Position numbers and translations under genes: made by a program. Positions 17,972-27,072 of a DNA stretch of 64,000 nt are shown here, in pieces. Position 1 is the first letter of the stretch. Every line of letters starts with the position of its first letter. The stretch is from Pseudomonas sp. BN102. Its GTDB lineage: Bacteria; Pseudomonadota; Gammaproteobacteria; Pseudomonadales; Pseudomonadaceae. The notes beneath the pieces were generated by a model. The model searched no databases, was not told the DNA's origin, and saw nothing but the letters and a program-made list of their open reading frames with translations. The stretch lies in contig NZ_SSON01000062.1 of NCBI RefSeq assembly GCF_029871245.1, forward strand, positions 1-64,000, read 5' to 3'.

Positions 17972-18265
17972 ATGCGCACAGAAGGATTTTTCGAGTGGCT
18001 CGGCCGGATCATCGGCACCGCCATCCGCTTTATAGTCGACCTGCTGTCCGGTGTGCTGGGCGGCATCGGCCAGGCCATCGATGACTTCCTTAACGGCCTG
18101 GCACGGGCCATCGGCATGGACGTGTCCTTCTTCAGCCTGATCCTGCTGATCATCGCACTGCTGCTGCTCTACGCCGGCATCCGTGCCTTCATCCGCCGCG
18201 CCATCATCAGTGGCCTGATCCTGACGTTTCTCGGCCTGGTGGTGATGAGCTGGCTGATCGCCTGA
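17972..18265 (+). CDS. Small membrane protein, PA0490-like
   Basis: A 97-residue hydrophobic protein. Residues about 10-45 form an amphipathic or glycine-rich stretch (RFIVDLLSGVLGGIGQAIDD). Two strong transmembrane segments follow (FFSLILLIIALLLLYAGI and IISGLILTFLGLVVMSWLI). The upstream AAGGAG at about 17954 is a good ribosome site. It precedes the comF-like gene by 22 nt. Conserved in position among pseudomonads; function unknown. Confidence 0.75.
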   Translation: MRTEGFFEWLGRIIGTAIRFIVDLLSGVLGGIGQAIDDFLNGLARAIGMDVSFFSLILLIIALLLLYAGIRAFIRRAIISGLILTFLGLVVMSWLIA

Positions 18266-18287
18266 ACCGCGTCCCACGGAGGGGACC

Positions 18288-19016
18288 ATGCATCCACTGC
18301 TCGCCCGGCTGCGGCCGGTCTGGCTTCGCCACACCCCCGCTTGCCTGCTCTGCCAGGCCCCCGGCAGCGACCTGCCCATCTGCGCTGGCTGCGAAACCGA
18401 GCTGCCGTGGCTCGGCGGTCGCTGCGTCATCTGCGCCATCCCCCTGCCCACCGTCGGCCTGCCCTGCGGCGACTGCCTGAAGCGGCCGCCGTCCTTCGAT
18501 CGGGTCGAGGTGCCCTGGCGTTACGCCTTTCCCATGGACGGCCTGATCACTCGCTTCAAGCACCAGGCCCGCTGGCCCCTGGGCCGCCTGCTGGGAGAAT
18601 TGCTTGCCCGCCACCTCGACCACGCCTTCAACGAAGGCATGCCGCGCCCCCATGCACTGCTGCCGGTGCCCCTGGCAGCGCCGAGGCTGCGTCAGCGCGG
18701 CTTCAACCAAGCGTTGATGCTGGCCCGCTGGCTGGGCGATGAGCTGCGGATCCCGCTGCAGGCGGACTGGCTGCGCCGGGTCGAGGACGGCCCCTCCCAG
18801 CAGGGCCTGGACGCCGGTGCACGGCGCCGCAACCTGCGCCACGCCTTCGCCCTGGATGAACGGGCCGAGTTGCGCGGCCTGCACCTGGCGCTGGTGGACG
18901 ATGTACTGACGACCGGCACCACCGCGCACTTCCTCGCCCGCTTGCTGAAGCGCGCCGGCGCCGCGCGGGTCGACGTCTACTGCCTGGCGCGCACGCCCAA
19001 GCCCGGCGACTGCTGA
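18288..19016 (+). CDS. ComF-family phosphoribosyltransferase-like protein
   Basis: A 242-residue protein of the ComF/GntX family. Cysteine pairs at the N-terminus (CLLCQAPG, CAGCE, CVICAIPL, CGDC) form the zinc double finger. LVDDVLTTGTTAHFLARLLK is the PRPP-binding loop of type I phosphoribosyltransferases, and RQRGFNQALMLA is the conserved central motif. ComF proteins take part in DNA uptake in naturally competent bacteria; in pseudomonads the gene commonly sits beside the biotin block, as here. Confidence 0.9.
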   Translation: MHPLLARLRPVWLRHTPACLLCQAPGSDLPICAGCETELPWLGGRCVICAIPLPTVGLPCGDCLKRPPSFDRVEVPWRYAFPMDGLITRFKHQARWPLGRLLGELLARHLDHAFNEGMPRPHALLPVPLAAPRLRQRGFNQALMLARWLGDELRIPLQADWLRRVEDGPSQQGLDAGARRRNLRHAFALDERAELRGLHLALVDDVLTTGTTAHFLARLLKRAGAARVDVYCLARTPKPGDC

Positions 19017-19081
19017 AGGCTTGACGTGCCGAACCAGCGGGCGCAGCCTGCGCGCCAGACACCCAGACGGACCGCCAGCCC

Positions 19082-19846
19082 ATGAGCCTGTCCAGCGCCC
19101 TCACCCAACAACTCACTCGCCGCCCGCAGCGCCTGGCGCTGCTGGAACAGATCGCCGTGCAAGGCTCCATCACCCGTGCGGCCAAGGCCGCTGGCCTCAG
19201 CTACAAGGCCGCCTGGGACGCCATCGACGAGCTGAACAACCTCGCCGAGCGGCCGCTGGTGGAGCGTTCGGTGGGTGGCAAGGGCGGTGGTGGCGCGCGG
19301 CTGACCGCCGAGGGCGAGCGCCTGCTGGCGCTCTACAAGCGCCTGGAAAGCCTGCAGGCGCGCCTGCTGCAAAGCGCCGAGAGCGAGCAGGACCTGGAGC
19401 TGCTCGGCCGCCTGATGCTACGCACCAGCGCCCGCAACCAATTGAGTGGCCGGGTGCTCGGCATCGAAGCCAAGGGCCGCAACGACCTGGTGAGCATCGA
19501 GCTGGCCGGCGGCGCACGCCTGCTGGCGCAGATCACCCACGACAGCACCGAGAAACTCGAACTGGCCCCGGGCCGCGGCGTGGTGGCCCTGATCAAGGCC
19601 GGCTGGCTACGCCTGCAGTCGCTCTCGGAACCGGCGGACGACACGCTCAACCAACTGCAAGGCCGAATCGAGGAAATCTTCGCTGCCGCCGACGGCCCCA
19701 GCGAAGTGCGCATCGCCCTGGCCAGCGGCCAGACGCTCTGCGCCCTGGTCGAGCCCGAACGCCAGGCGCAGCTCGGCCTGAAGGCCGGCGACCCGGTACG
19801 CGCACTGTTCGCCGCCGGCCAGGTCTTGCTGGGTACCGCGCTCTGA
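19082..19846 (+). CDS. ModE-like molybdate-responsive regulator
   Basis: A 254-residue DNA-binding protein. Residues about 15-90 are the LysR-like winged helix of ModE (ITRAAKAAGLSYKAAWDAID, then GGKGGGGARLTAEG). Residues about 115-185 and 190-254 look like two Mop/TOBE oxyanion-binding domains (NQLSGRVLGIEAKGRNDLVS, SEVRIALASGQTLCALV). The symbol modE is plausible, but no molybdate transport genes are adjacent, so it is left blank. Confidence 0.85.
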   Translation: MSLSSALTQQLTRRPQRLALLEQIAVQGSITRAAKAAGLSYKAAWDAIDELNNLAERPLVERSVGGKGGGGARLTAEGERLLALYKRLESLQARLLQSAESEQDLELLGRLMLRTSARNQLSGRVLGIEAKGRNDLVSIELAGGARLLAQITHDSTEKLELAPGRGVVALIKAGWLRLQSLSEPADDTLNQLQGRIEEIFAAADGPSEVRIALASGQTLCALVEPERQAQLGLKAGDPVRALFAAGQVLLGTAL

Positions 19847-19912
19847 GCCCTGCCGAGCACGCGCTGCGCGGCCAATGGCGATAGACTGGGCGCCTTACTG
19901 CCGGAGCTGCCC

Positions 19913-20887
19913 ATGTCTCACCCCTTCGATGACCTCACCCCCGACCTGGTACTGGATGCCGTGGAAGGTATCGGCTACCTCAGCGATGCGCGGATACTCG
20001 CCCTCAACAGCTACGAGAACCGCGTCTACCAGGTGGGCATCGAGGACGCCGAACCGCTGATCGCCAAGTTCTACCGGCCCCAGCGCTGGAGCGACGCGGC
20101 CATACGCGAAGAGCACGGCTTCAGCGCCGAACTGGCCGAATGCGAGGTGCCGGTGGTGGCGCCCCTGGTGCGAGACGGCGAAAGCCTGTTCGAGCACGCC
20201 GGCTTTCGCTTCGCCCTTTTCCCCCGCCGCGGCGGCCGCGCACCGGAGCCGGGCAACCTGGACCAGCTCTACCGCCTCGGCCAGTTGCTCGGGCGTCTGC
20301 ATGCGGTAGGCGCCACACGCCCCTTCGAGCATCGCGAAACCCTGGCGGTGGACAACTTCGGCCACCAGTCCCTGGCGACCCTACTGGAGGGCGGCTTCAT
20401 CCCTCGTAGCCTGCTGCCGGCCTACGAGTCGGTGGCCCGCGACCTGCTCAAGCGCCTGGACAAGTTGTTCGCCGACGTGCGTTACCAGCCGATCCGCCTG
20501 CACGGCGATTGCCACCCCGGCAATCTGCTGTGCCGCGACGAGGTCTTCCATATGGTGGACCTGGACGACTGCCGCATGGGCCCGGCGGTGCAGGACCTGT
20601 GGATGATGCTGGCCGGCGAGCGCCACGAGCGCCTCGGTCAGCTTGCCGAGCTGATGGATGGCTACCAGGAATTCCACGACTTCGACCCGCGCGAACTGCC
20701 GTTGATCGAAGGTCTGCGCAGCCTGCGCCTGATGCACCACAGCGCCTGGATCGCCCGCCGCTGGGACGATCCGGCCTTCCCCATGCACTTCTCCTGGTTC
20801 GGCAGCGAACGCTATTGGGGCGACCAGATCCTGACCCTGCGCGAACAGCTGTCGGCGTTGGACGAAGCGCCGTTGAAGCTGTTCTGA
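19913..20887 (+). CDS. srkA: Stress response serine/threonine kinase SrkA (YihE)
   Basis: A 324-residue aminoglycoside-phosphotransferase-fold protein kinase. HGDCHPGNLL is the catalytic loop (Brenner motif) and VDLDDCRMGP the metal-binding DxD segment; NSYENRVYQVG near residues 30-40 is the nucleotide loop. In E. coli SrkA counters stress-induced death by opposing MazF-type toxins. It ends just before an inverted-repeat element. Single gene, likely its own unit. Confidence 0.93.
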   Translation: MSHPFDDLTPDLVLDAVEGIGYLSDARILALNSYENRVYQVGIEDAEPLIAKFYRPQRWSDAAIREEHGFSAELAECEVPVVAPLVRDGESLFEHAGFRFALFPRRGGRAPEPGNLDQLYRLGQLLGRLHAVGATRPFEHRETLAVDNFGHQSLATLLEGGFIPRSLLPAYESVARDLLKRLDKLFADVRYQPIRLHGDCHPGNLLCRDEVFHMVDLDDCRMGPAVQDLWMMLAGERHERLGQLAELMDGYQEFHDFDPRELPLIEGLRSLRLMHHSAWIARRWDDPAFPMHFSWFGSERYWGDQILTLREQLSALDEAPLKLF

Positions 20888-20907
20888 GCCAACGGCTTGT
20901 CCCCTAC

Positions 20908-20989
20908 AGGTAGGTTGGGCTGAGCTAAGCGAAGCCCAACGCGCCGTGCCACGAATTGTTGGGCTTCGTCGAACTCAGCCCAACCTACT
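20908..20989. repeat. Intergenic inverted repeat, GTAGGTTGGGCTGAG family
   Basis: Arms GTAGGTTGGGCTGAG (from 20909) and CTCAGCCCAACCTAC (to 20988), with inner arms AGCGAAGCCCAAC and GTTGGGCTTCG. A related element lies at 55583-55709. Confidence 0.8.
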
Positions 20990-21136
20990 GGAGCTCCTCG
21001 CGAAGCCGGGCGTAAAGCCAGCCTTACGCGTTTCGCTTGCACAGTCTTGCGGAAAAAACCTGAGCACACAGACAAGCCCCGATCCCGCCATCTAGAATGT
21101 CGCACGACTCGTTAGCTGCCTAAGCAAGGACATTCC

Positions 21137-22024
21137 ATGGCCACCGCCGACCCGCGCCGCGGGTACATCCTGGGGCTCACCGCCTACATCATCTGGGGAC
21201 TCTTTCCGCTCTATTTCAAAGCCATCCAGAGCGTTCCGGCGCTGGAGATCATCGTCCATCGCGCCCTCTGGTCCGCCCTCTTCGGCGCGCTCCTGCTGCT
21301 GGTCTGGAAACACCCCGGCTGGCTGCGCGAATTGCGCGACAACCCCAAGCGCTTCGGTGTGCTCGCCGCCAGCGGCATGCTGATCGCCGGCAACTGGCTG
21401 GTCTACGTCTGGGCGGTGAACAACGGGCGCATGCTGGAGGCGAGCCTCGGCTACTACATCAACCCGCTGGTCAACGTGCTGCTGGGGATGCTGATCCTTG
21501 GCGAGCGCCTACGCCGCCTGCAGTGGATCGCCGTGCTGCTGGCGGCCGTCGGCGTGGCCCAGCAGATCTGGCAGGTGGGCGCGCTGCCCTGGGTGTCCCT
21601 GACTCTGGCACTGACCTTCGGTTTCTACGGGCTGATCCGCAAGCAGGCGCCGGTAGCGGCCCTACCCGGCCTGGTGGTGGAAACCTGGCTGCTGCTGCCC
21701 CTGGCCATCGGCTGGTTGCTGCTCAGCCCGAACGCCGCCTCCACCCAGGCCGCGTTCTGGAGCACGCCGGAAGCCCTCTGGCTGGTCGCCGCCGGCCCCA
21801 TCACTCTGGTGCCGCTGGTGTGTTTCAACGCCGCCGCGCGCCACCTGCCCTATACCACCCTGGGCTTCCTCCAGTACCTGGCGCCGACCCTGGTGATGCT
21901 GCAGGCCATCTTCCTGTTCGGCGAGCACTTCGACCCGAGCAAGCTGGTCGCCTTCTCATTCATCTGGGCAGGCCTGGCCATCTACAGCGTCGACGCCTGG
22001 CTCACCCTGCGACGCAATTACTGA
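21137..22024 (+). CDS. rarD: EamA-family transporter RarD
   Basis: A 295-residue inner-membrane protein with about ten hydrophobic helices in two EamA repeats. GYILGLTAYIIWGLFPLYFK is the typical RarD N-terminus, and YYINPLVNVLLGMLILGERL the end of the first repeat. RarD proteins are drug/metabolite transporter superfamily members of unclear substrate, first noted with chloramphenicol sensitivity. The start at 21137 follows AAGGA. The PAO1 counterpart is next to the same genes. Confidence 0.92.
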   Translation: MATADPRRGYILGLTAYIIWGLFPLYFKAIQSVPALEIIVHRALWSALFGALLLLVWKHPGWLRELRDNPKRFGVLAASGMLIAGNWLVYVWAVNNGRMLEASLGYYINPLVNVLLGMLILGERLRRLQWIAVLLAAVGVAQQIWQVGALPWVSLTLALTFGFYGLIRKQAPVAALPGLVVETWLLLPLAIGWLLLSPNAASTQAAFWSTPEALWLVAAGPITLVPLVCFNAAARHLPYTTLGFLQYLAPTLVMLQAIFLFGEHFDPSKLVAFSFIWAGLAIYSVDAWLTLRRNY

Positions 22025-22116
22025 GCCCCCGTTGGTGGATCGAGGGAGCGCGATCCACCAACCGGGCCTGCCGCAGGGTGGACATTCCCGCGGCGGGTTT
22101 CCACCGATGGGGTCCG

Positions 22117-22635
22117 TCACTTCTCCTGATGCAGGTTCAGCTCCACCATCAGGTCATCGGCCAGGGTCTCCAGCTTGGCCTGCAGCACGTCCAGTGGCAG
22201 GGTCAGCGGCACCGCCAGCACCGCCTCGGCGTGGAACAGCGGCTCGCTGCTCATCGGAGCCGGCATCACCTCGGTGACCAGGCTTTCCAGGTTGACCCCC
22301 AGTTCCGTCAGCAGCCGGGTGATGTCGCGGACGATCCCCGGCCTGTCGTTACCCACCAGGTCCAGCAGGATCGGCTTCCAGGTACAGGCCGGCTCGATGC
22401 CGCTCTGTGCCAGCATCACGCGGATACCATGGGAGCTCAGGCCCTGCAGGCCCTCCACCAGCTCGTCGTAGCCCTCGGCCGGCACCGCTACGCGCAAGAT
22501 TCCGGCGAACTGCCCGGCCATGCGTGACATGCGGCTTTCCAACCAGTTGCCGCCATGGGCGGCGATGCACTGGGCGATGCGCTCGACCAGCCCGGGCTGA
22601 TCAGGCGCTATGACCGTTAATACCAGATGATCCAC
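22117..22635 (-). CDS. GcvR-like double-ACT-domain protein
   Basis: A 172-residue cytoplasmic protein made of two ACT domains: LVLTVIAPDQPGLVERIAQC (residues about 4-75) and ILLDLVGNDRPGIVRDITRL (about 88-165). This is the architecture of GcvR, the glycine-cleavage repressor accessory factor, which binds glycine and sequesters GcvA. No gcv genes are nearby, so the partner is uncertain. Confidence 0.85.
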   Translation of the reverse strand: MDHLVLTVIAPDQPGLVERIAQCIAAHGGNWLESRMSRMAGQFAGILRVAVPAEGYDELVEGLQGLSSHGIRVMLAQSGIEPACTWKPILLDLVGNDRPGIVRDITRLLTELGVNLESLVTEVMPAPMSSEPLFHAEAVLAVPLTLPLDVLQAKLETLADDLMVELNLHQEK

Positions 22636-22670
22636 GCTCGACTCCTCATAGTGGCAACCGGCGCCTGGCC

Positions 22671-23117
22671 TCAGGCCAGGCTCAGCCAGTAGGTGAAGAA
22701 GACTTCGTCCCGCACATAGCCGAGCCGCTCATAGAGCGCCTGGCCGGCGACGTTGGTCTTCGCGGTTTCCAGCTGGATGCCGCAGGCGCCGGTATTTTCA
22801 GCGTGGGCGCGAGCGGCGTTCATCAGGTCTTCGCCCACCCCCTGACGCCGGGCTGCGGGCACTACATAAAGATCGCTCAACAACCAGGCCGGCGCCATCG
22901 CCAGCGATGAATGAAAGGGATACAGCTGCACGAAGCCCAGGGCGCTCCCCGCACCATCACGGGCGATCAACAGGGTCGAGTCGCCACACTGCATGCGCTC
23001 TTCGAGAAAGGCGCGAATCTCCGAAAGCGGTCTGGGCACCTCGTAGAAGTCCAGGTAGCCGGCAAACAGACTGGCGAGGTGATCGAGGTCACTGCGGGTG
23101 GCAGGGCGAACGGGCAT
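22671..23117 (-). CDS. GNAT-family N-acetyltransferase
   Basis: A 148-residue GNAT protein starting at the ATG at 23117 (MPVRPATRSDLDHLASLFAG). LSDLYVVPAARRQGVGEDLM contains the acetyl-CoA pyrophosphate loop (R-Q-G-V-G), and ALYERLGY is the motif B helix. Substrate unknown. It is divergent from glcB, equivalent to PAO1 PA0483 by gene order. Upstream in-frame starts exist but would place sequence inside the glcB promoter region. Confidence 0.88.
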   Translation of the reverse strand: MPVRPATRSDLDHLASLFAGYLDFYEVPRPLSEIRAFLEERMQCGDSTLLIARDGAGSALGFVQLYPFHSSLAMAPAWLLSDLYVVPAARRQGVGEDLMNAARAHAENTGACGIQLETAKTNVAGQALYERLGYVRDEVFFTYWLSLA

Positions 23118-23434
23118 GGTGTGGCTCCGGGCGAGGCTCGACGGAGTATAGGAAATGCCCTGCAAGCTGCGCGAAAAGGCCATCAAACGATGTGCGACGG
23201 CCTGTCGCAGTCCATCTGAAAAATAAATCGTGTACATTTTTCAGATTTAGCTGGAACAATGTGCCAGTTTTTTGAGAACATTCTGCCCGCCGTTGTGACC
23301 GTAAACCAGCTTTTAGTCGCATAACGACGCGACCCCGCTGATTTTCGCGACGGCTTCATGTAGTATGCCGCGCTTCGGACTACAAGAAGGGAAACCCCCG
23401 GTCCGAACGGATATTGAGCAGAGTGAGGCAAGCA
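23118..23434. promoter_or_regulatory. Divergent GNAT / glcB control region with a 33-bp palindrome
   Basis: No gene in this 317-nt spacer. It holds a perfect palindrome: ATCTGAAAAAT at 23214-23224 and ATTTTTCAGAT at 23236-23246, with an 11-nt spacer. The surrounding DNA is AT-rich for this genome. A TAGTAT hexamer at about 23361 could be the glcB -10 box. The palindrome could be an operator or a hairpin; no regulator is assigned. Confidence 0.55.
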
Positions 23435-25612
23435 ATGACTGAGCGCGTTCAAGTCGGTGGCCTTCAGGTCGCCAGAGTCCTGTTCGACTTCGTGAACAAC
23501 GAAGCCATCCCCGGAACCGGCATTGCCGCCGACACGTTCTGGGCCGGTGTGGAAGCCGTCATCAATGACCTGGCTCCGAAGAACAAAGCCCTCCTCGCCA
23601 AACGCGATGAATTGCAGGCCAAGATCGACGCCTGGCACCAGGCACGCGCCGGCCAGGCCCATGACGCCGTGGCCTACAAGGCGTTCCTCCAGGAGATCGG
23701 CTACCTGCTGCCGGAACCGGCCGATTTCCAGGCCACCACCCAGAATGTCGACGAAGAAATCGCCCGCATGGCCGGCCCGCAGCTGGTGGTGCCGGTGATG
23801 AACGCGCGCTTCGCCCTGAACGCCGCCAACGCCCGCTGGGGTTCGCTCTACGACGCCCTCTACGGCACCGATGCTATCAGCGAAGAAGGTGGCGCCGAGA
23901 AGGGCAAGGGCTACAACAAGGTTCGCGGTGACAAGGTGATCGCCTTCGCCCGTGCCTTCCTCGACGAAGCCGCGCCGCTGGAAAGTGCTTCCCACGTCGA
24001 CGCCAGCGCCTACGCGGTGAAGAACGGCCAGCTCGCCGTGACCCTGAAGAACGGCAGCGAGGTCGGCCTGAAACAAGCCGCCCAGTTCGTCGCCTTCCAG
24101 GGCGAGGCCGCCAAGCCTGCCGCCGTGCTGCTGAAGAACAACGGCCTGCACTTCGAAATCCAGATCGACCCGACCAGCTCCATCGGCCAGACCGACGCCG
24201 CCGGCGTGAAAGACGTGCTGATGGAGTCCGCGCTGACCACCATCATGGACTGCGAAGACTCTGTCGCCGCGGTCGATGCCGACGACAAGGTCGTGGTCTA
24301 CCGCAACTGGCTGGGCCTGATGAAAGGCGACCTCGCTGAAGCCGTCAGCAAGGGCGGCCAGACCTTCACCCGTACCATGAACCCCGACCGCGTCTACACC
24401 AAGGCCGACAGTTCCGAGCTGACCCTGCACGGCCGCTCCCTGCTGTTCGTGCGCAACGTCGGCCACCTGATGACCAACCCGGCCATCCTCGATGCCGCTG
24501 GCAACGAAGTACCGGAAGGCATCCAGGACGGCCTGTTCACCGGCCTGATCGCGCTGCACAACCTCAAGGGCAACACCAGCCGCAAGAACACCCGCACCGG
24601 TTCGATGTACATCGTCAAGCCGAAGATGCATGGCCCGGAAGAAGTGGCCTTCGCCACCGAAATCTTCGGCCGCGTGGAAGATGTGCTGGGCCTGCCGCGC
24701 AACACCCTGAAGGTCGGCATCATGGACGAGGAGCGCCGCACCACCATCAACCTCAAGGCCTGCATCAAGGCCGCCGCCGAACGCGTGGTGTTCATCAACA
24801 CCGGCTTCCTCGACCGCACCGGTGACGAGATCCACACCTCCATGGAAGCCGGCGCCATGGTGCGCAAGGGCGCCATGAAGACCGAGAAGTGGATCGGTTC
24901 CTACGAGAACAACAACGTCGACGTCGGCCTGGCCACCGGCCTGCAAGGCAAGGCGCAGATCGGCAAGGGCATGTGGGCCATGCCGGACCTGATGGCCGCG
25001 ATGCTCGAGCAGAAGGTCGGCCACCCGCTGGCCGGCGCCAACACCGCCTGGGTACCGTCGCCGACCGCCGCCACCCTGCACGCGCTGCACTACCACAAGG
25101 TCGACGTGTTCGCTCGTCAGGCCGAACTGGCCAAGCGCGCCCCGGCTTCGGTGGACGACATCCTGACCATCCCGCTGGCGCCGAACACCAACTGGAGCGC
25201 GGAAGAGATCCAGAACGAACTGGACAACAACGCCCAGGGCATCCTCGGCTACGTGGTGCGCTGGATCGACCAGGGCGTCGGCTGCTCCAAGGTGCCGGAC
25301 ATCAACGATGTCGGCCTGATGGAAGACCGCGCCACCCTGCGTATCTCCAGCCAGCTGCTGGCCAACTGGCTGCGCCATGGCGTCGTCAGCCAGGCGCAGA
25401 TCGTCGAGAGCCTGGAGCGCATGGCCGCCGTGGTCGACCGCCAGAACGCCAGCGACGCGCTGTACCGCCCGATGGCGCCGAACTTCGCCGACAACGTGGC
25501 CTTCCAGGCCGCGCTGGAACTGGTGGTGGAAGGCACCAAGCAGCCCAATGGCTACACCGAGCCGGTCCTGCACCGTCGCCGCCGCGAGTTCAAGGCGAAG
25601 AACGGCCTCTAA
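23435..25612 (+). CDS. glcB: Malate synthase G
   Basis: Condenses glyoxylate with acetyl-CoA to malate, the second step of the glyoxylate bypass. It is 725 residues, the length of the G isoform. The start ATG at 23435 ([21 protein letters not shown]) has GAGG upstream; a TTG 21 nt earlier is less likely. Diagnostic segments are [36 protein letters not shown] (catalytic arginine/glutamate region), [20 protein letters not shown] and the C-terminal [21 protein letters not shown]. It has its own promoter region and a strong terminator. Confidence 0.98.
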   Translation: MTERVQVGGLQVARVLFDFVNNEAIPGTGIAADTFWAGVEAVINDLAPKNKALLAKRDELQAKIDAWHQARAGQAHDAVAYKAFLQEIGYLLPEPADFQATTQNVDEEIARMAGPQLVVPVMNARFALNAANARWGSLYDALYGTDAISEEGGAEKGKGYNKVRGDKVIAFARAFLDEAAPLESASHVDASAYAVKNGQLAVTLKNGSEVGLKQAAQFVAFQGEAAKPAAVLLKNNGLHFEIQIDPTSSIGQTDAAGVKDVLMESALTTIMDCEDSVAAVDADDKVVVYRNWLGLMKGDLAEAVSKGGQTFTRTMNPDRVYTKADSSELTLHGRSLLFVRNVGHLMTNPAILDAAGNEVPEGIQDGLFTGLIALHNLKGNTSRKNTRTGSMYIVKPKMHGPEEVAFATEIFGRVEDVLGLPRNTLKVGIMDEERRTTINLKACIKAAAERVVFINTGFLDRTGDEIHTSMEAGAMVRKGAMKTEKWIGSYENNNVDVGLATGLQGKAQIGKGMWAMPDLMAAMLEQKVGHPLAGANTAWVPSPTAATLHALHYHKVDVFARQAELAKRAPASVDDILTIPLAPNTNWSAEEIQNELDNNAQGILGYVVRWIDQGVGCSKVPDINDVGLMEDRATLRISSQLLANWLRHGVVSQAQIVESLERMAAVVDRQNASDALYRPMAPNFADNVAFQAALELVVEGTKQPNGYTEPVLHRRRREFKAKNGL

Positions 25613-25623
25613 GGCCAGCTCAT

Positions 25624-25653
25624 GAAAAAGCCGCCCTTCGGGGCGGTTTTTCT
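25624..25653 (+). terminator. Rho-independent terminator of glcB
   Basis: AAAAAGCCGCCC-TTCG-GGGCGGTTTTT hairpin with T-run, 12 nt after the glcB stop. Confidence 0.9.
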
Positions 25654-25743
25654 TTGCAGGGCCGCCAGCCTGATTTGCAGGTTGGGTATCGCTGCTCCTA
25701 CCGCCTTGGCGTACCTCGACGCGGCGCGAGGCAAGTGCCTCGA

Positions 25744-26946
25744 TCAAGCCCTCCGTCTCTCCGCCATCAGAAACACCGCCAGTACACAGCACAATAGGCC
25801 AAGGGACGATGGCAGCCCCTGATGTCCGAACACTTGCATCGCGAAGCCCGTCGCGGGCGAGCCGAGGATGCCGCCGATGCCCCATACGAGCGCGAAGGCC
25901 GCGTTACCGGCGATCAGGGCTTGACCGGTGAAGCGCTCGCCGAGCTGGATCAGCGACAGGGTGTAGATCCCGAACGAGGCCCCGCCCCAGGCGAAAACCA
26001 GCGGCCAGATGAGCCATGTGCCGAAGCTCCATGGCATCAGCAGGCAGCCGGCCAGCGAAGCCAGGACACAGCACAACAGGGTCCGCGCCGAGCCGAACCG
26101 TTCGGCCACGCGCCCGAGCAGGATCTGCAGCACGGCATTGCCCGCGATGAAACAGGTGATGATCGAAGCGATGCGTTCCTCGGCGCTGCCGAGCGCCGCG
26201 CCATAGACCGCGAACAACGAAAGCAGGATCTGCTCGAAGGCGGCTGCGGCGAAAACCGCGAACAACAGCAGCGGCGCCAGTGCGAAGAAGCCGCCCACCG
26301 ACGTCGCCTCGCCTTCATGGGGCATCTTTGGCAGGCGCGGCGCGACCGCAAGCACGATCAGGCCGCAGAGAAGGAAGGCTAGGATGCCGATCATGAAGGG
26401 CGGCCAGCCCTGGGTGCCGACCAGGCCGAGCGACAGCGGGCCGAGGGCGAAGCCACCCGAAACGATCGAGGAATAGAGGCCCATGATGCGGCCCCGGCGC
26501 GGCGCGGGCGTGATCGAGAGCAGCCACGTCTCGCTGATCACGTAAAGCGGATTGGCGAAGAAGCCGAGCAAGAAGCGCAGCGGCATCCAGGCCCGGACGT
26601 CCTGTGTCCAGGCAATCGCGACCAGGGTGAGCGCGGCCAGGATCGAACACAGGATCGCCAGCCGCGCCCCGCCCACGCGCCGCACCAGCGCCGGAATGAA
26701 GGGCGCGGAGACGATGAAACCCAGCGGCGTCATCGCCGCCGACAAGCCGATCAGGCCGGGCGTCGTTCCCTGCCGCTCGAGGATGAAGCTCAGCAGCGGA
26801 TAGGTCAGCCCCTGAGCCACGGCGAATACCGTGACGGTCGCGATGATGCCCGCCATCGCGGCCCAGGGGAGCCGGCGCTCTCGCAGGGATGTCGTGTAGT
26901 GCCGACGCGACACTTCCGACGGTCCCAAGGGGGGAGTATCGTTCAT
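25744..26946 (-). CDS. MFS transporter, likely accessory exporter
   Basis: A 400-residue major facilitator superfamily protein with about twelve hydrophobic helices. The start at 26946 (MNDTPPLGPSEVSRRHYTTS) has GGAGGT upstream. The TM2-TM3 loop carries a short basic motif (FIPALVRRVGGARLA). It diverges from the winged-helix/TPR regulator gene at 27073, 126 nt away, which makes that protein its probable regulator. Codon choice and lack of a counterpart in the otherwise conserved block suggest acquisition. Substrate unknown. Confidence 0.82.
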   Translation of the reverse strand: MNDTPPLGPSEVSRRHYTTSLRERRLPWAAMAGIIATVTVFAVAQGLTYPLLSFILERQGTTPGLIGLSAAMTPLGFIVSAPFIPALVRRVGGARLAILCSILAALTLVAIAWTQDVRAWMPLRFLLGFFANPLYVISETWLLSITPAPRRGRIMGLYSSIVSGGFALGPLSLGLVGTQGWPPFMIGILAFLLCGLIVLAVAPRLPKMPHEGEATSVGGFFALAPLLLFAVFAAAAFEQILLSLFAVYGAALGSAEERIASIITCFIAGNAVLQILLGRVAERFGSARTLLCCVLASLAGCLLMPWSFGTWLIWPLVFAWGGASFGIYTLSLIQLGERFTGQALIAGNAAFALVWGIGGILGSPATGFAMQVFGHQGLPSSLGLLCCVLAVFLMAERRRA

Positions 26947-27072
26947 GACAACCTCCATGGGGTTTGCGGGCCCCGAGGTTCTCGACCCGAGAGGGGATGA
27001 TTCTGCGGGATACGAACAGCGTCGTACTTAAGCTCTCCCAAAAAGTTCTCAAAAACTCCAAACGGGGGCCGT

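Noticed and set aside
23183-25885. A 900-codon minus-strand frame opposite glcB.
   Set aside because: Antisense of malate synthase G; composition is Val/Gly/His-rich and no domain is visible.
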